A DNA stretch of 9,805 bases from Verrucomicrobiaceae bacterium. GTDB lineage: Bacteria > Verrucomicrobiota > Verrucomicrobiae > Verrucomicrobiales > Akkermansiaceae. The stretch's first letter is position 1. The number at the start of each line of letters is the position of its first letter. The position numbers were made by a program, and so were the translations under genes. Positions 6,479-9,805 of the stretch are shown here, piece after piece. The DNA lies in contig RPOS01000115.1 in NCBI GenBank assembly GCA_003820635.1, positions 1 to 9,805 on the forward strand, in the 5' to 3' direction. Under the pieces are notes generated by a model that ran no database searches, was not told the DNA's origin, and was given only the letters and a program-made list of their open reading frames with translations.

Positions 6479-8314
6479 TTATTTTGTAGCCCAACGATTA
6501 AAGACTACGCGTGATCCAGACGCCGCACTGCCAGCAAGCCCGGCAGTCAATGTAATAGACGTTGTGCCGCCACCACTGGCAATCGTAGTCCAATGCGTGT
6601 CGCGGTTATCTAAATTGATGCCTATTACGTCGCCGTTTGCGGTGCCCGTCCCGTTGGCAACGGTGATGCTAGTCGCCCCACTCAAAGCCCCGGCACTCAA
6701 GGTTGTTTCAAGTGAAAAAATGCAAATGTAAAACGAAAGGCCATTTGTATTTACACAAGTCCAACCTAAAGGAACAAAACCTTGCGTCGGTATAGCAGTG
6801 ACCATCTGCATTGGAGACTGATACCTAGCCTCAAGCGGGTTATTTATGGTGGTCTTGCTGTACCTAACTACGTCAATATCACGCGACAACGCATTGGCAA
6901 GTTGTCCATTAGAGGAACGTACCCCTAAAACAACATATGCCACACCCGCAGTTATCGCCGCAGCAGTAAGTCGTCCGTAAGCGTAACTAGCGCCGGTTCC
7001 GTTGGTTAGTATATTTCCCGATGCTGCAGTTAGATTTCCTGTCGTCAGGAAATTAGTTACCGCAGTAACGGCAACAAGATTTTTGTCGTAGAACGCCACG
7101 TAAGCGCGGTAACGAACCGTGTCTCCGCTGTTCTCGTTCCGGTAGTTAAACTGATACACGTCGTCTTGTACCGCTTGCACAAAGTCCGATACACATGCGT
7201 CAGTATTATTACCAGCAATAATCCTCTGTAATTGCGGCAATCTTGCAGATGCCTGCCCAGATTTATTATTTACAATAGCATCTGCAATAGATGCACCGGC
7301 AACGATATTGGATCTGTAAATAACAGATTTTGAGTCATAAACAACGTTGCTTACACCGTTGTCTGTAATAGTACCGGTTACAATCGGGCTTAAAAAACCA
7401 ATAGACTCGCTGCTGTCCCAAGTGTTTTGAATGATGTTTCGGCTTGCGTTTGTGCCGAAAACAATGGTTGTCGGCCCTGTTTCAAACCGCATACCATAAA
7501 AATAATTGTCAGAACCACGGTCAATGTTAATTGAAGCCGTATTTTCAAGAGCTCCGCTATAGAAATTATTGTGGTTATGGGCGTAAGTCCCATTAATCAA
7601 AATGTTGCTTGTGCGGTTTAAATAAAACTGATTTTCGTTAATCCACTGGACAGAAGATCCAGTCGTTGCAGGGTTATTAGTTAGCTCAATTGTTTCAGCA
7701 TACTTAAGCCAAAAACTGCTGTATGCAGATGAATAATCTGTGGCATTTACCGCTGGCTCAGTGTCTGCATAGATTTGAAAATAAGTCGCTCTATCAACAT
7801 AAATATGCTGGCCTTTTGCACCAATACAACGAACCGTTGGGGTTGCTGAAGAATCTGTCCCAACACTTCGCGTTACACTAAAGAATTTTTGCTCTGGGTT
7901 ATTTGCGTTTGTTGCATTACCACCAATAAATATGCCGATTCCTGCGTGTGCAACATTTATAGATGCGTTAGAAAAATCAACTGTAATGTATCGAAAATTT
8001 ATCGATGATGTAACGCGATACGATCCTTCAGCGCAAAGCGTCAGACCGTTAGAAAGACAATATGTAATGGCAGCTTGAATCGCCGCCGTGTCATCCGCCA
8101 CGCCGTCACCGACAGCGCCGAAGTCTTTGACGCTCGCCGTCTGACGAAGTTTGGCTTGAACGGTAGTCGTAACGGCACCTGTGCCTGTTGGCACGTAGGG
8201 CATGGTGGCAAGCGTGGTTTGGACAGTCGCGCCGCTCTGCACAACCGGCACAAGTTCGGCGCCAGTCAGCGGAAGGGTGGCTGCTGGGAGTTCGGAGATT
8301 TTTGTGCCGGCCAT
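6479..8314 (-). CDS. Tailspike / tail fibre with pectate-lyase-like beta-helix
   Basis: A 611-residue probable receptor-binding protein, likely a trimer with polysaccharide-binding or -degrading activity. Residues 1-55 form a short N-terminal adaptor (MAGTKISELPAATLPLTGAE, then LVPVVQSG) that I associate with virion attachment. Residues 61-82 (SVKDFGAVGDGVADDTAAIQ) are the hallmark start of the pectate-lyase-like right-handed beta-helix. About 100-320 keep the helix pattern, with repeated Asn/aromatic strands (NQFYLNRTSNILINGTYAHN, NIDRGSDNYFYGMRFETG). About 345-500 look like a separate beta domain, with cysteines at its borders. The last 77 residues (from LETTLSAGALSGATSITVAN) form a compact C-terminal module recalled from other fibres. 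Catalytic acids cannot be named. The middle (about 6720-8030) is more AT-rich than its neighbours and both ends, as expected for an exchanged receptor-binding part. The start is 6 bases past the stop of the 88-residue gene and has only a weak GAG site. Confidence 0.86.
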   Translation of the reverse strand: MAGTKISELPAATLPLTGAELVPVVQSGATVQTTLATMPYVPTGTGAVTTTVQAKLRQTASVKDFGAVGDGVADDTAAIQAAITYCLSNGLTLCAEGSYRVTSSINFRYITVDFSNASINVAHAGIGIFIGGNATNANNPEQKFFSVTRSVGTDSSATPTVRCIGAKGQHIYVDRATYFQIYADTEPAVNATDYSSAYSSFWLKYAETIELTNNPATTGSSVQWINENQFYLNRTSNILINGTYAHNHNNFYSGALENTASINIDRGSDNYFYGMRFETGPTTIVFGTNASRNIIQNTWDSSESIGFLSPIVTGTITDNGVSNVVYDSKSVIYRSNIVAGASIADAIVNNKSGQASARLPQLQRIIAGNNTDACVSDFVQAVQDDVYQFNYRNENSGDTVRYRAYVAFYDKNLVAVTAVTNFLTTGNLTAASGNILTNGTGASYAYGRLTAAAITAGVAYVVLGVRSSNGQLANALSRDIDVVRYSKTTINNPLEARYQSPMQMVTAIPTQGFVPLGWTCVNTNGLSFYICIFSLETTLSAGALSGATSITVANGTGTANGDVIGINLDNRDTHWTTIASGGGTTSITLTAGLAGSAASGSRVVFNRWATK

Positions 8315-8320
8315 GTGTGC

Positions 8321-8587
8321 TTACTCGTAAACGACGGTGAATTCGATGGTGTTAGCGGCCACAACGTACAGCCCTTTGCTGAACCACATGCCTGCGGGGA
8401 AACTCAAGTACTGAGCACCTGCCGTAACCGTAATGGTGTTGGCAATCTTAGGATCATTAGTGTCGGCAGTTGCAGAATCATAAACAGCAAGAGTGCCGCT
8501 TGTAGTGCTAGAAACAAAAATGCCGAACAGTTTGCCCGCGCCGACTTTGACCTGATTGGTTGTTGCAAGTTGCTTATAGAGAGCCAT
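8321..8587 (-). CDS. Small beta-rich phage structural protein candidate (88 aa)
   Basis: An 88-residue protein of unknown exact function. It reads as a single small beta-sandwich: NQVKVGAGKLFGIFVSS at 11-27, SGTLAVYDSATADTND at 30-45, NTITVTAGAQYLSFP at 50-64, GMWFSKGLYVVAA at 66-78 and a closing strand TIEFTVVYE. I recall similar domains (gel-like GTL.VYD pattern with a FP..F..GLYV turn) as small phage head or tail proteins, but I cannot name a family. The ATG at 8587 follows a good GAGGT site 6 bases upstream, which overlaps the stop of the Dps-like gene at 8598-8596. The tailspike gene starts 6 bases downstream. It may therefore be a decoration protein or a partner of the tailspike; both ideas are inferred from position only. 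Confidence 0.74.
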   Translation of the reverse strand: MALYKQLATTNQVKVGAGKLFGIFVSSTTSGTLAVYDSATADTNDPKIANTITVTAGAQYLSFPAGMWFSKGLYVVAANTIEFTVVYE

Positions 8588-8595
8588 TTTTTACC

Positions 8596-8958
8596 TCAAG
8601 CCAAGAAGCGAAGTTTGTATAGTGTCGAGAGGTAAAGCCCGACAATTTCATCAATGATGTTATGGATAGCGGTGCAGTCCTTATCGACTACCTTGTAACG
8701 CACAGACTCAATTTCATCCATTTGGTTCTGCAAGAATTCTACGATATTAGTCGTCTTTTTGGCGGGTTGCAGGGCAATTCCGCCAATCAGACCGTATTTG
8801 CCTTGATACGTTTCGGCAAAGTTATCCGCCAAATCAACAATACTTTTATAGAACTTCTGCAAAGCCTTGTGCTTGGCATAGCTGCGGGTATTCAGATGCA
8901 CCGAATGGGCTACGTCGCGTCCGAGGAATAGCAGACCGACAAAATCAGCGGCTTTCAT
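8596..8958 (-). CDS. Dps/ferritin-like four-helix-bundle protein (120 aa)
   Basis: A 120-residue all-helical protein that I read as a short Dps/ferritin-like member. His18, His30, Asp45 and Glu49 have spacing identical to His51, His63, Asp78 and Glu82, the residues that build the inter-subunit ferroxidase site of E. coli Dps as I remember its sequence. Around them, HKALQKFYKSIVDLADNFAE matches the Dps helix pattern. IGGIAL follows where Dps has LGGVAL, and the last helix (DCTAIHNIIDEIVGLYLSTL) matches the Dps C-terminal helix pattern. It lacks the long N-terminal tail and first part of a typical Dps (about 165 residues). Dps shells oxidise and store iron and protect DNA. Here it could shield phage or host DNA, or could be a repurposed head protein. 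The ATG overlaps the portal stop (ATGA, 8958-8955) and has a GGAAGGA site. Fold is fairly sure; activity is inferred. Confidence 0.78.
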   Translation of the reverse strand: MKAADFVGLLFLGRDVAHSVHLNTRSYAKHKALQKFYKSIVDLADNFAETYQGKYGLIGGIALQPAKKTTNIVEFLQNQMDEIESVRYKVVDKDCTAIHNIIDEIVGLYLSTLYKLRFLA

Positions 8959-9805
8959 TGCATTCCTTCCATTGGTTGCGGTGCCTGCTCAGGCATCATT
9001 TCTTGAGGTTGTTGCCCCATATCTTGCATCTCTTCGCCCGGCAGATCTTGTCCCGGCATCTCAGCCATCAAATCACCCGAAGTAATCATGCCATGTACGG
9101 TGCCCATGACAATATCCTGAATCTGCTCTGGTGACATGCTGGCTTGAACCGCGCTGATACGTTGCGTTTCGGCTTGGTATGCTTTGACCTGAGAATCAAA
9201 CTCTTTGATTTCAATGTCGCGCATTTCCATCGACTTGCTGACGTTTTGCAGCATCTGGTGCAGTTGATCAAGTTCTTGACCCATCGCCTGCATTTGCTGT
9301 TCGGCGGCCTGCAACTCCGGCGATTTGTCGCCATCTTCCAGCAACTTCGGGTCAATTGTTTTCTTGAGACGTGCTGCAAGTTCATCTGCACCCGGCCAAT
9401 CCATGTTCTTGACGAACAGATCGCCAGCCACAGCCCAAAGTTGCGGGCTACCTTGCAGAATCTGACTCATGGCGTCCATAGCTTCCTGACGCTTGGTCAT
9501 GTAGCTGGGGCCAGTGGTCACGCACACGTCGTACTTGCCGATGCCGGGGTTGTAGATCTTCTTCAGCACAACGCCGGTCTCATCCACGATCTTCTTGACC
9601 GGCTCTTGCTGAGTCGGGTCAATGGAGGCCATATCGGTTGTGCCGTCCATGCCGATGATGCGTGCAATTCGCTGCGTATCGTAGATCTTAGGGATCATAT
9701 CCACGATCTGACGGGTTACATGACGCACGGCGCGGGCCAGATTATCGACGTAGTGATAAGTACCCGTATCGCCTTGCTTCTCACGCGCCAGAATAGCCCG
9801 GCCAG
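8955..9805 (-). CDS. Portal protein, P22 gp1-like, 3' part (N-terminus outside window)
   Basis: The frame is open to the right edge and shows the last 282 residues of a larger protein (P22 portal has about 725). A GTG at 9728 is not the start, because in-frame coding continues upstream (GRAILAREKQGDTGTYHYVD, then NLARAVRH). The stretch up to DMIPKIYDTQRIARIIG is a typical P22-type portal segment. The portal is a dodecameric ring at one capsid vertex through which DNA is packaged and ejected. The visible part continues with the helical region NIDWPGADELAARLKK-like (residues NMDWPGADELAARLKK), then a long Gln/Met/Glu coiled-coil segment (QQMQAMGQELDQLHQMLQNV) that could be the helical barrel region. 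It ends with a Met/Gln/Pro-rich tail (QPQEMMPEQAPQPMEGMQ). Its stop overlaps the Dps-like start in ATGA. The terminase genes are expected just beyond the right edge. Confidence 0.9.
   Translation of the reverse strand, partial: GRAILAREKQGDTGTYHYVDNLARAVRHVTRQIVDMIPKIYDTQRIARIIGMDGTTDMASIDPTQQEPVKKIVDETGVVLKKIYNPGIGKYDVCVTTGPSYMTKRQEAMDAMSQILQGSPQLWAVAGDLFVKNMDWPGADELAARLKKTIDPKLLEDGDKSPELQAAEQQMQAMGQELDQLHQMLQNVSKSMEMRDIEIKEFDSQVKAYQAETQRISAVQASMSPEQIQDIVMGTVHGMITSGDLMAEMPGQDLPGEEMQDMGQQPQEMMPEQAPQPMEGMQ

Noticed and set aside
8075..8635. A 186-residue plus-strand open frame across the starts of the tailspike and the 88-residue gene.
   Set aside because: It spans two well-supported minus-strand genes and their ribosome sites, and its protein has no recognisable pattern.
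9726..9728. GTG as start of the portal gene.
   Set aside because: In-frame sequence to the window edge encodes a typical portal segment, so the gene is cut by the window and does not start here.

Overview
This window looks like part of the virion structure module of a tailed bacteriophage with a P22-like, short-tailed (podovirus) head and neck. Every gene I support lies on the minus strand, so transcription runs from high to low coordinates. The genes are tightly packed, with several 1-8 base overlaps, and no gene-free stretch exceeds about 70 bases. I saw no tRNA, rRNA, integrase, transposase, CRISPR array or other sign of a chromosomal flank. The host cannot be read from the sequence. The moderate GC and fibre-protein style would fit a proteobacterial phage, perhaps betaproteobacterial, but that is a weak inference.

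Layout in transcription order. The 3' part of a P22-type portal gene enters at the right edge (9805-8955). It overlaps a small Dps/ferritin-like four-helix protein (8958-8596). Next come a small beta-rich protein (8587-8321) and a 611-residue tailspike with a pectate-lyase-type beta-helix start (8314-6479). The scaffolding protein (6411-5635) and P22-type coat protein (5615-4413) follow. Two small Ala/Thr- or beta-rich proteins (4358-3954 and 3910-3497), probably head decoration or accessory proteins, each sit behind a terminator-like hairpin. A third hairpin precedes a 60-residue protein with an AT-hook-like C-terminus (3464-3282). The tail module follows: a gp4-like tail accessory factor (3269-2559), a minimal HAD-family phosphatase (2559-2314), a gp10-like tail hub/DNA-stabilisation protein (2317-791), and the 5' part of a tail fibre or tail-needle-position protein that leaves the window at base 1 (798-1).

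How the genes work together. Portal, scaffold and coat build the procapsid. The gp4- and gp10-like proteins close the portal after DNA packaging and carry the fibre. The tailspike and the fibre are the probable receptor-binding parts. The P22 order (portal, scaffold, coat, gp4, gp10) is kept but interrupted by accessory genes. The most notable are the Dps-like protein, which keeps the exact spacing of the Dps ferroxidase residues; the relatively AT-rich tailspike placed between portal and scaffold; the tiny HAD enzyme between two tail genes; and three successive terminator-like hairpins around the decoration-type genes.
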